In this document: in pieces, positions 24,901 to 38,849 of the stretch
How positions within the stretch are numbered: position 1 is the first letter of the stretch
Layout of the letters: each line of letters begins with the position of its first letter
Source: Xiphias gladius
Taxonomy: Eukaryota > Chordata > Actinopteri > Istiophoriformes > Xiphiidae
Assembly: GCF_016859285.1 (NCBI RefSeq)
Contig: NC_053414.1
Span: 25,894,530 to 25,958,529 of the forward strand
Reading direction: 5' to 3'
Length of the DNA stretch: 64,000 nucleotides
Program-made: the position numbers and the translations under genes
The notes under the pieces: model-generated
Seen by the model: the letters and a program-made list of their open reading frames with translations, nothing else
Told to the model about the DNA's origin: nothing
The model's database searches: none

Positions 24901-25813
24901 CAGACATGAGAAGACCACAGCAGGCTGCTGTAGGCTGCCGAGTCGGTGCTGGTGGAGAAAACGCATGTGTGACACACATAATAATCAGCAATGAGTCATG
25001 TGTTTGGCTGGTCTAGAGGATGCATCTTCCATAATATGTGCACGGAAAAAATAAATAAATAAAAATCAGTGTGAACAAAAGCAGTTAACATCTGTGAAGT
25101 GCATATGTTTCACGTGTTTGTGCGAGGATCTGCGTGTGAGTATGTGCATCTGTGAATGAAGCGACCATATGTTGATCTGCAAAACCCGAAAATGCTTTTT
25201 GAGCCCGGGGGAAAACACAATAAATCAAATACACTATCCATGCATCTGTTTTCTCCTCTTCCTCAGTGGCCTGTTTTCCTACAGCACAGAATAACCTGAA
25301 TATTTCAACAACAAAAAAACCCCAACAGGACAGGCCTAGTTTGAAAGGATGACAATCCACTTTTCCTTATCAGTCAAAGTAAGCCATGTACCAGCAATAA
25401 ATAACTAGGTTGAGCGTCATAGTTTAAGTTTCATTTCGAAACTTATATACTTATTATATTTGGTTTGTAAAAAAGACTGTTAAAAATATGGCAAACTAGC
25501 CAAATACAACCACCCACTGACGGCAAGTTGCATTCATTCACTGTGTATTGTCAAGAGAAAAATTTAAAGTCTAATTTAATACACATTTCCGAGATTAGAG
25601 ATGTGGACTCATCTGAAAAACGAGCCGGCAGAGGAGGATGAGGATGCCTCCAGATCTGCAGAAGACCCATGAGGTCCACACCCATCCACCCATTGCAGTC
25701 ATTGTTTCCATTTCTTCGCCCGTTTCAGGAAAAATCAAAGGTCGAGGAGAAAGCGGCAACACAAAGCTCTTCTTACCGTATTTAGGATCGGGGTTTTTTT
25801 CCTCCAGCTCCAT
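8539..25813 (-). CDS. slc44a2: Choline transporter-like protein 2, canonical isoform
   Basis: This is an SLC44-family multipass choline transporter of the plasma membrane and mitochondria. Exons: 25777-25813, 19349-19397, 19184-19257, 18445-18529, 18180-18264, 17970-18089, 17796-17856, 17483-17609, 15968-16051, 15550-15662, 15297-15428, 15108-15207, 14111-14203, 13852-13936, 13347-13609, 12855-12949, 12218-12321, 12054-12127, 11842-11912, 11582-11670, 11392-11476 and last exon 8539-8648. They total 711 residues (human 706). The start is [13 protein letters not shown], then FDPNFKGPI. Transmembrane stretches seen include [20 protein letters not shown] and the TM block around [19 protein letters not shown]. 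Extracellular cysteine-rich loops carry N-linked sequons (GNET, NTSNAS). The C-terminus is [18 protein letters not shown] plus a short basic tail, as in mammals. Two CCAAT boxes lie upstream. Mammals also use a second first exon; I could not find one in intron 1. Confidence 0.95.
8784..9521. mobile_element. Non-autonomous element with terminal inverted repeats
   Basis: AAAGGGGCACTCC at 8784-8796 and GGAATGCCCCTTT at 9509-9521 are inverted copies matching at 12 of 13 bases. They bound about 740 bp with no coding capacity, which suggests a MITE-like or composite DNA-transposon derivative. Inside, near 9075-9140, is a piece (GTGGTTCCC ... GGGGTCATAAG) resembling another common teleost repeat. 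No clear target-site duplication is visible. It lies in the intron between the two alternative last exons of slc44a2. Confidence 0.55.
9819..9838. repeat. (GA)n microsatellite
   Basis: A short GA run lies downstream of the proximal slc44a2 last exon, in its 3' UTR or the adjoining intron. Confidence 0.9.
10618..11123 (-). CDS. slc44a2: slc44a2 alternative last exon with long Glu/Lys-rich tail
   Basis: This exon can replace 8539-8648 after exon 21 (donor at 11390-11391). The phase fits exactly: the leftover T plus GC gives Cys, then [17 protein letters not shown]. The isoform would be 843 residues. It begins with almost the same peptide as the distal exon but carries on for about 150 residues rich in Glu, Lys and Gln (examples: [27 protein letters not shown]) before TAG at 10618-10620. 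The tail would be cytosolic and probably disordered. Its acceptor (CGCTCAAAAG) has a poor pyrimidine tract, whereas the distal exon has a better one (CCGTGTCACAG), so use of this exon is likely regulated. The two exons look like an old tandem duplication followed by divergence of the 3' part. Splicing is inferred; no transcript evidence is available here. Confidence 0.8.
11767..11820. repeat. Compound (TA)n(TG)n microsatellite
   Basis: TA repeats with two CA interruptions pass into TG repeats. The tract is in the slc44a2 intron between exons 19 and 20, about 20 bases from the exon 19 donor. Confidence 0.9.
14520..14940 (+). repeat. Dispersed teleost repeat, copy 1
   Basis: This segment of the slc44a2 intron between exons 12 and 13 is related to 42105-42470 in the same orientation. 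Shared landmarks in the same order are GAGCAAC, TGTTTC(C/T)GG, CTCTTTAGCT, GCTAA(G/A)TG, TGTGTC, TTTGG(T/C)GCTG(G/A)GCAG, GTACAGTG and, at the end, GGGAACTGCA. No coding capacity is seen. I recognise it as a dispersed element of percomorph genomes by pattern only. Confidence 0.6.
17632..17736. repeat. Nested inverted repeats forming a strong hairpin
   Basis: Arms 17657-17686 and 17700-17729 are 30 bases each and pair at 29 of 30 positions around a 13-base loop (17687-17699). Two smaller palindromes overlap it: 17632-17642 with 17653-17663 (11 bp, perfect) and 17710-17721 with 17725-17736 (12 bp, perfect, 3-base loop). All reuse the unit GTTAGTTATAGT. The structure fills much of the 186-bp slc44a2 intron between exons 7 and 8 (17610-17795). 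Confidence 0.9.
20472..20535. mobile_element. Minimal Tc1/mariner-type terminal inverted repeat remnant
   Basis: TATTAGGAACAC at 20476-20487 and GTGTTCCTAATA at 20520-20531 are perfect 12-bp inverted copies around a 32-base spacer. The motif TATTAGGAACACC/GGTGTTCCTAATA marks the ends of a very common fish DNA transposon, so this looks like an internally deleted copy. The preceding GGTGGCACAGTGGTTAAGA near 20441-20459 resembles a tRNA-derived SINE head. Confidence 0.55.
21853..21923. repeat. (AC)35 microsatellite
   Basis: A perfect 71-base AC run in slc44a2 intron 1. It generates long artefactual open frames on both strands. Confidence 0.97.
22610..22690 (+). repeat. Fragment of a dispersed teleost repeat
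   Basis: The phrase TTAGGGCCCGACCGGTACTG followed by TTTTGAGGCC resembles the start of a widespread fish repeat usually reading AGGGCCCGACCGATA. Only a short decayed piece is present. Recognised by pattern only. Confidence 0.4.
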
Positions 25814-25935
25814 TCTCACACACTGCTCGGCTCCTCGCTGCTGATCAGACCTTAGACAGGACAGTTACCATGGAAATGTCGAGGAAAAAAAAACATCAAT
25901 AATAGTGAGCGACTGCTTCAGTAGGGCGAGAGACT

Positions 25936-25939
<4 letters not shown>

Positions 25940-25980
<41 letters not shown>
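25940..25980. repeat. (GA)20 tract upstream of slc44a2
   Basis: A near-perfect GA run lies about 130 bases upstream of the slc44a2 ATG, between it and the CCAAT boxes. It is probably in the 5' UTR or core promoter, where GA/CT tracts can be nucleosome-poor. Confidence 0.9.
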
Positions 25981-25987
<7 letters not shown>

Positions 25988-26040
25988 CCACCCCAAACAA
26001 AACTGAAACACGGCGCGTTCCAGGCTAACGGAGAAGAGGG

Positions 26041-26095
26041 ACAGCCAATCAGAGCGCAGAGCCTGGCGACTGACAGCTGCCACAGCCAATCAGAG
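26041..26095 (-). promoter_or_regulatory. slc44a2: Paired CCAAT boxes in the slc44a2 promoter
   Basis: ACAGCCAATCAGAG occurs twice, at 26041-26054 and 26082-26095, identical over 14 bases and 41 bases apart. Each contains the NF-Y core CCAAT, inverted relative to slc44a2. They lie about 230-280 bases upstream of the slc44a2 ATG in G/C-rich DNA, a plausible TATA-less promoter. Confidence 0.6.
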
Positions 26096-26350
26096 GGCGC
26101 CGCAGCGGGACAAAAACATTTGTCTGGCCGCTACTTCAGTGGAATGTGTTGAGTGTGTTTCCAAAGACCGATGGGTTTCAAATGGGCTTCATGCATTTAG
26201 GAAGACTTAAAACGACCTGTTTCCTTTTCACGAGGGAGAAGAAATTGGAGAGCGTTCTTTATGAACCTATGTACGTATTTATTTAAACCTCTTACGTGCG
26301 CGTGCCCGAGAGAAAACACCACACCCCAATAAAAAGTCTCCAAAAAGCAC

Positions 26351-26836
26351 AACAGTGGTGAAAAGTACAATTTAAAGCTAGTAAAGTTCTTGAGTGCTCT
26401 GTGGCAATTCATATCTACACTCAAGGGAAATACCACACTCTCTACTCAACTTTACAGAATTTGTACAGTATTTGACAGGTACTTACTAGTTACATTGCAG
26501 ATAAACTTTTGTTCATACAAAGCATGGAATCAGCTATAGATTAAACTATAAAGTGTACATAAAGTAGTAAAATTTGGCTCCACTTTGATCAAATACACCA
26601 ATAAAATAGTGCTCACAAGTTAATGTATTGGTAATAACAATCCAATAATAATAATAATAACATTATGGCAATGCCGCATAAAGAGTGCTTTTACTTTGAT
26701 ACTTCCAGTATATTTTGCTGATTATTTTCTGCACTTTTATAAGAGTTATGCAAAAGTTTCCATACAGACCTTTATCTTACGAATTTTATAGTATTTATTC
26801 GTACTTAAGTAAATAATAGATTTCTTCCACCACAGT
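26351..26836. mobile_element. Decayed non-autonomous element upstream of slc44a2
   Basis: It begins CAGTGGTGAAAAGTACAA and ends ACTTAAGTAAATAATAG then CTTCCACCACAG, so the ends are inverted (CAGTGGTG against CACCACAG). The interior phrases (TACTAGTTACATTGCAGAT, TAGATTAAACTATA, TTTGCTGATTATTTTCTGCA) match by memory a highly repeated fish element that ends in ACTTAAGTA ... TTCCACCACTG. There is no coding capacity. Confidence 0.6.
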
Positions 26837-28340
26837 CCCCTCTACTCTGAAAAAAGAAACCTTTTGCTATACATCTCATGACATGGGAGACTATGCTTAA
26901 GTTCATAAAAAATTCGAGTAACTGACTTGGAGTAATTAATAGATAGGTGTATGTTACGACTATCCAGAAACACATTTTCACAATAAGTTTCACAAGCAGT
27001 CAAACAGGCATCAGTGGAGAAATGGCTGGTCTACTATTTTCTTTGTTGCTCCACTCATATAGACCCCACAGCAACTCTGTGATGTACAAAGCCAAAAATA
27101 ACACAGACAAATCCTCTGAAAGACAAATATTTTGGAGAGACTATACGCGTCTTTGCGTAACTCAGTTGTCTGGAAGATGAACTGTGACAGGGAACTGTGC
27201 TCTGCCCCACCCTTGGTAACAAAGTGTCATGTATAGGTGTGCTGGTAAAGCCATGAATAATTTAATGTCCTGCATTGTTATCAGGTCTCTGAAGAAAATC
27301 ATGAGAGCATTTAATGCATCTAAAATAACAGCTAAACAAACAAACAGAGCTTCCTGGTAAAATCAGCTGATTTAATGTTAATAATGAATTTTAACTGGTT
27401 TATGTTTTTGTCCAGGAAAAATACCAACGATAGCTGAAAGATCATCTGTCACTTTTGAAAATACTGGGCTAATAACCAGTTTTAACATGTCTGAACAGTT
27501 TCAAAATATTTGGTCTCTGGTAGCTTTTGATGGATATTTGGCATAATTATTTTTCTATTTTCAATTCTTGGGGTACTCCTGCTTTCTTTTGTTGTGTCTT
27601 TTCTGCCTTAAAAGTCTTGCCTACATAAAGAAACATCCCTCACAATATAAGCACATCGCCTAAACCTCAGCATTAAAATCATATCTATGTATATTGTTGG
27701 TGCAGTTGTGTTTATATTAGCCTGCTCTCACGGGGGCTCCGCCGCCGGCCGCGGTGTCACTTACAAAACTTGGGTACAGGCGCTCACATACTCTGTACGT
27801 GACTGCTCATTTTACCAGCCAATGAGCTGCAAAGGCGTGGGCCGACACCCTCCACACTCTCCGGCCGCCCAGCAATCCGTGAACGCCATTTTGAGTGAGG
27901 ACGTGTCTGGCAAATTCAATTTGTACCCCTGCTGTCAATGAAACAGTTCGCCTTACGTGACACGGGAACCGAGCTCTGACATTCCCAACAGGCAAACTCT
28001 CCATATCCCTTCAATGTATCAGCTTCCTACTGCGGGATCAGGCAGTCAAAGTTAACCGTATAACTTCCGTGTGTTGCGCAAGCTCGGAGTCGTGCATTGC
28101 TCCGGTGTCGCTTGCCTCACCTGTCATGGCGGCTCGGAGCTCCCACGTTTGGCGTTACGTATCCCCGTGACGTGTCACCGGGAGAAACATTACTTAAGCA
28201 ACTTTTTATCGGTAACGTCACGTTGTGAAGTCTCCGGAGCATCACATAAACACGACGAGGGGAAAGAAGGTACCGTACCACTGGATGTTTAGGACGAAGT
28301 TTCCTAAAGAAAAAGTCACTAAAACGTTGACATGGTCGCA
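26837..28340. other. Intergenic region and gcdh 5' region
   Basis: No gene is seen between the slc44a2 promoter and the gcdh 5' end. The right part (about 27720-28350) is CpG-richer and has a CCAAT box near 27814 and two E-box/CRE-like motifs, TTACGTGACACG near 27953 and GTGACGTGTCAC near 28168. A donor-like CAG/GTTAGT at 28345-28351 may end a non-coding first exon of gcdh. Confidence 0.4.
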
Positions 28341-28746
28341 GGGGCAGGTTAGTGCTGGGCTAGCCGGCACCGCAGTGCTTCAAACGCCGCTCACAGGACA
28401 GTAGCTATGCTAGTTTGTTTTGAAATGTGTACGACATTATTAACAGGCGGCGGGTTGATTGCTCAGAAAAGACTTAAAGCATGATTCTGAACTGGTGCCC
28501 CTACGTTTTGTCCTGCATGGAGTAATAATAATATACTAATGATAATTAATACTCCAACACAATAGGTGTGTTTATTAGCTTACTAAAAACACTATAAATT
28601 GGCAGGTAAGGGTATTGTATTGTGCTTTATATTTGCCCGATTTTCACTGGTCTGGCTACTCAACCTTCAACACTGTTACATGTGCCATTCACCGTAAAAA
28701 CTTAATTATATATTTCCTCTTCTTTTCCTCTATGCCCAGTAAACAT

Positions 28747-32396
<3,650 letters not shown>

Positions 32397-33090
32397 AGCT
32401 TTTCCACTGTCTTCTTGAAATGGACTTCATGTGGAATAATACCAGGGCCCTCTGAGAAACAGGGCCTCACTGGGCAAAATTATATATGTTGAAACATGAG
32501 GTGCGATTCATTCACCTCACATGGGGATAACTTTGCCTTTTGGGACACCACGATCACAAATACCTCATCACATTTATGGTATACAAACAACTGAGGGAAA
32601 CCACCTATTACTGCCTCTTTCTGTAATCTGAATATGTAACAACAACCAAACAAAGCATTGGGTCAAACTGAGATATGAGACATTTGTACAGTTAAAATGC
32701 CTGAAAGACACTTCAGGAATTTATAGGGTTAATGCATGTAAATGCTGTGGCATTATGAGTCGGTTTATTGTTATTCTAATTGAATAGTATGGAAATAATT
32801 GATTTTGATTGAGTGGGAAGATATAGACAAGTGTAGCTGAGATGCTGTATGTACAAAACCCCTTAATACCCTGTAATCTAATTAACTTCTCATCTGTTCT
32901 TAAGATTGTGACGGTGTTATGTTGGTTACTAGCAGTCTAAAGAGTGGCATATCGGTACTGACGCATCTCTGGTGTAGTGGAATATGAAAGTACTTAAGAC
33001 ACAATGGGGCATAATAATAGGTAACAAGTAAAAAATGTTAACACCACAGAGCCAAATAATTTGGTTTATTGTGTTCTTGTTATTTGTAGT

Positions 33091-33134
33091 TTTATTTATT
33101 GAATAAACAGATACTGAAATTAAACAAAAATAAA
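33091..33134. terminator. Poly(A) signals of gcdh (plus) and probably syce2 (minus)
   Basis: TTTATTTATTGAATAAA at 33091-33107 contains AATAAA on plus (33102-33107) and two overlapping AATAAA on minus. A further plus AATAAA is at 33129-33134. gcdh ends here; syce2, whose stop is at 33409, has no nearer canonical signal, so the two 3' ends may overlap. Confidence 0.5.
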
Positions 33135-33408
33135 ACATGGATTCAGTTTTTATGTTTTGGAATTCTTTTACTGCAATCTTGAGCTGTAGCCTGAACTACA
33201 GAGACACAGACTACTGTGTATTCTCAGAAAACGAGGAAGAAGAAAGAGGAAACAAAAATTAGTAATCATAGCCACTGCAGCATTTAGACAAGACAAAGTG
33301 AACTATTCGGAATGCTCAATATAATAATAAACCCAAGAACACATGAACTTATTCAGAATAACACATTGATCAGTTCAAAATCATATGGACATCAGAAGAA
33401 TAGCTAGT

Positions 33409-34793
33409 TTATAAGGATTCTGATGTCTGGCTAATGGCCAGACTCTTGCTGAGACTTGCCAGGGCCTGACTGGCCTCCAGGAGTTCATTGCTGAGTTTAG
33501 TGCAGTTCTCCAGAACCTCAAACAACTCCTGCAGCTTCACCTGCACCTCACTACTGTTCTCCTCATAGACTGTGTACATGTGCTCCTTCATCTGCTGGCA
33601 CACCCCCTTCACCTGGGGGCGGAAAATAATCAGATAACTGACCAGATCAGAACCTTTTGTGGGCAGGGACGGTCCGGGATATACACTGAGCACATGAAGT
33701 GCAATCACACCAATCATGATAGCGATGAAAGGAGTATTTGCTAAGTATGTATATAGCAGTGGACCAGACAAAAAACACTCTACTGAGTAGGACCAGATGT
33801 ATTGAATTAGTTTTGTACCTTCTCCACTAAGTTCTCCTGAAAGCTGTCCATGACTTTCTGGTCACTGGTGCGGCTGCCGTTAATCTTTTCCACCAGTCCC
33901 TGCACTCTACTGCTGATGCCATTTATGCTTGAGCTACAATAGGTGTTAGCACACAAATGTTGACATCAGAATTTGGCTTTAACCTAGTGTCTCCGTCATA
34001 GATGGGACAATGGAGTACAGCGCTGTTCATCCTGGGGCAGGTGGACAGCACTGCTCAGGATACGTAACATAGCATGGAACTACATTAATTATGATTTCAG
34101 TGCATTCATCGGTCTGTGGGTGATCGTGTACCTGGTATGATGCTCTGGAATCTCAGTCACGCTCACACTTGAGGACTTCCCTATTGATGAGTCATGGTCA
34201 GTGTCCTCTGACTGTTTTGCCAAAGACAATGAAAAACAAAAACAGCTATAAACTCTTCCATTATCATCAGGTGTGCAAAGGCTAAACGGTCAACATTTAC
34301 TGTACAGTATGATTTCACAGACAAGACCCCCCCCCCCAAAAAAAAAAAAAAAAAAAAACAGAAAATTGTTTTTTTTTTAATCTTGTGAAAACAAAATGTT
34401 AGCAAAAATATGTTAGCATGATTTGGGACAACACAGGCAAACAATATGTTGTGTAAACAAGTTATTATTAGCATCATGTCATTCATGTATGAAACCACAC
34501 GTCTTGTTCTCAGAAGATATTAACTTCAGGCAGTATAAGAATTTATTATTACGTTTTTTCAGGAGTATTGTGCCCCCACAAGCCCATGTCTTGATTTCAC
34601 ACTTTTTTAAAAATGCCATATTTTCTGACTGCAGGGTCTGTATATGTTTAAACGTTACCATCTGTGAATCTTCATGTCCGGTCTTGGGAGTGGACTGGGA
34701 GGTGCACGGTAATGTTGGGTCCTCGAAGAAAAGGTCCATCTTGGTCTGGTTGACTCTGCAGGGCTGAATCTGAATTGGGTTTTTCAATTTCAT
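33409..34793 (-). CDS. syce2: Synaptonemal complex central element protein 2
   Basis: SYCE2 pairs with TEX12 and forms fibres in the central element of the synaptonemal complex during meiosis. Four exons join: 34659-34793, 34132-34205, 33819-33933 and 33409-33612, giving 175 residues. An acidic, Ser/Thr-rich N-terminus (start MKLKNPIQIQPCRVNQTKMD; a second in-frame Met at about residue 19 is possible) leads into a helical core: SSSINGISSRVQGLVEKING, then KVMDSFQENLVEKVKGVCQQ, then a heptad region through LQELFEVLENCTKLSNELLE. This resembles the human SYCE2 core, in which a helix with EKINKSRQ-type sequence is followed by one with KLEERIYQIYNDH (here QMKEHMYTVYEEN). Neighbouring gcdh matches human gene order, where SYCE2 and GCDH are adjacent. 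The exon 2 acceptor is CAGAG/GAC; only the second AG keeps the frame. Function rests on family pattern and synteny; sequence identity to mammals is modest. Confidence 0.8.
34325..34378. repeat. Poly-C/poly-A/poly-T low-complexity tract
   Basis: A run of C is followed by about 20 A and then T inside syce2 intron 1. It looks like the scar of a retroposed poly(A) tail or simple slippage. Confidence 0.8.
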
Positions 34794-36290
34794 TACAAAA
34801 GCCCCACCTGTTATAAATATCTTAACATAACTGGAAGGAAAAAAAAATCATCTGCGTGTTGTCAAACAGAATGAACAGTTTCTAGGTATAATACACGAAA
34901 ATTAGTTGGATAGTTGACACATTTTTCATTTACAGCTAGCATTAACACCTTTACCTTTAGCTAACCTGTTAAACCTAACATTTCCTTTAGCTTAAAACTT
35001 GGAAACAAAACAAAAAAACCCCACAAATAAAGCCATATATAACGTACGTTTTACAGTATGCTGCAAACAAATGGCTTATTGTGTTACCTACAGAAATAAA
35101 GCTTTGACTAGGACTGCACTGCTGGTAAGTGTAGCTATCTCTGAACTTGAGCTAACCTTTACTAGCTAGTTAAGTGCTAATGTATTGTATCCTGCTAATC
35201 CGGTGGTTTCCTTTTTATGTTTATAAAAGCTGAAGTCCCACGACTTCGTTATCTTTTTAGTGTTTTAAGGTTACGTCGCTAAAATCATAAACTGTATATA
35301 TATTGTTATACTGTCTGGTTAAAATGAGAGCCTGTTCTCACCTGACTAGTAGCTGTAGAAAAATAAGTTAACACTGTAAAAAATGCTCCATTACGATTGC
35401 AAGTGTCGTAATTCAAAAAAACTCATTATACAGCACCATATTGTCTCTTTAAAAGTGTATATTATGCTATTTTAAGTATAATTTATATTGTTGGACTATT
35501 TCCGAGTAGGTTAATCTGTAACAATTCATCATAATGTTTCAGACTTTACACATTGGATTAAAGTTTCAATCTGCAAAATGAATAACTATAGCAGTCAAAT
35601 GAATGTAGTGGAATCTGAAGCAGAAATATTAAATGTGGAGGAGTAGAAGTGCACAGTAGCATAAAATGTAAATGAGGAAATCCTCATCATGTATCGGCTT
35701 TTCACAGAGACCACCTGTAGACCATGAGAAATGACATCATAGTAGTGAATACAGAGATAAATCTGGAAGTGGAGCAGGATTTAATTCCAGTCTTTTCAGT
35801 CAGGAAGTTGTTATATGAAGGATTTATTTCTGATGACCTCAAATCAACGGAGAACATCTTAGCAGAAACTGAGTTTTCCTCTCCTTTGTGCATATGTATG
35901 TGTGTGGGTGGGTATAATGTGTGAGAGCGTTATAAGAGAGCGCGAGCACTCGCTCAGATTGATTGTTGTAGAGTAAGTAATCTGTGGGATGGGGATGGGT
36001 CGGGGGACTGATTGATCTCTGCTGTGATTGGAAGTGTAATCCCTCCCTTCCTCTCTCTGTCTCCCTGTGTCACCGCCCCCAGTCTGGATTATTCAGCAGA
36101 GAGGACACAGCACAAAGGCTCACAGGCTGTATGAAATGTCCTGATGTCTGTTTGGCGCAGGACGAAGTGATGGCAGCAACATGACACTAATGAAATTAAT
36201 GACTCGCTGTGTAGAAAAATGTTTATGAAGCGGCACTGCAAAGATCCACGTGTTTAATCTGGAAGATGCAAAAACATGGTCTTGACAGGT
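34794..36290. other. Region between syce2 and the orphan membrane-protein gene
   Basis: The two genes are divergent across this stretch. A donor-like CAG/GTGGGT at about 36287-36294 could end a non-coding first exon of the plus-strand gene; a matching acceptor TTTTAG lies at about 36503-36508. A small ATG-started frame at 35724-35924 has no recognisable similarity. Otherwise I see nothing. Confidence 0.4.
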
Positions 36291-36574
36291 GGGTGGATTT
36301 ATTCACTGGCCTATTTTCATGTTTGTGGAGTGTCAGAAAAATAGCTCCTTATACCTTAAAAACTAAATTCAAATGATTCTTTGAGCATACGTGTTTTATA
36401 CTCATACATTTACCTCATATTAAAGTCAGTTAAATGATAAGATATAAATATTTTATTTTATTTTTAAGCAGCAGACCTAACCTTGACTCTGCTTCTCTGC
36501 ATTTTAGGGAGTGACGTCTCAGCAAGTGGATAAATCACATTAGAAACATTTTCACTTTGAATATAATGGAATAA

Positions 36575-38078
<1,504 letters not shown>

Positions 38079-38681
38079 GGGAAAGGGCCTAAGACAGTTT
38101 TCATATGGTGCATCTGTACTGCCCCCCCCACCTTCTCGTCACTTTGGGTTTTCTCCTTAGTTGAGCTTCTCCAGCTCCTTGTTTACACCTCTGAAACACC
38201 TTATACCTGTCTACTGTTTAAAGGGGTTGGAAAACATTGAACAATTACTGTGAAAGCTCTCATGCAAGTCAGTGAGTGTCAGAAATCTAACAACATTATA
38301 TGACCTGAAGGGACAAACTTTGCATTAAGACTTTTTATTTTCCGAATGTAAGTGGAAACACCCAAGCGGTGATCAAGGCCAGTCTGGACGAATGGATTTA
38401 CTTCTGTTGGAGTGGCTGATTTCTGTACTTGACCAGTGAAAAGACTCAAAGAGAGCAGACAGAGAGACAGAGCCTGGGATACTCAGTGGGAAAGCCTTCA
38501 CTTGTTAATTTTCCCAGTGGATTTGTGCCAAGTTATCATCATGATTAGTTTCCTTCTCTCACCACTCACTTGTTACATCAGTCCAAGCTGTTACATTTGT
38601 TTGGATGTAGGGTCTTTGCCTGATTCAACAAACGTCAGCTATAGCTGAGTTATTAGGAGCTTGTCACCGTATTCAACATAA

Positions 38682-38849
38682 AATAAAACTCCATTTAAAA
38701 TCATGTCTTAAAGTAACACTGTTTCACTGACTGTTTATCAAATGTATTATACAGTATATTTTCGGAATATGAATACCTGAGGAGGAATACTGAAGACAGC
38801 AGTGTGCACATTACTGGAGGCGCGTGTTGAATTCTTTGTTACAAATAAA
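38682..38849 (+). terminator. Poly(A) signals of the orphan membrane-protein gene
   Basis: AATAAA occurs at 38682-38687 and 38844-38849, about 600 and 770 bases past the stop at 38078. Either could end the 3' UTR. Confidence 0.5.

Larger units (their letters stand above)
19398..25776 (-). other. slc44a2: slc44a2 intron 1
   Basis: This 6.4-kb intron has no exon that I can support. It holds a Tc1-like terminal fragment (20472-20535), a long CA microsatellite (21853-21923), a repeat fragment near 22610-22690, and an imperfect GT/CT tract (23667-23722). An alternative first exon like that of mammals could be here, but no ATG-led peptide ending in a KYG-type junction was seen. Confidence 0.6.

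Noticed and set aside
27687-27941. 84-codon ATG frame before gcdh
   Set aside because: It overlaps the CpG-rich gcdh 5' region and matches nothing known; best explained by chance in G/C-rich DNA.
35724-35924. 66-codon ATG frame between syce2 and the orphan gene
   Set aside because: No splice context or family similarity; too short to support by itself.
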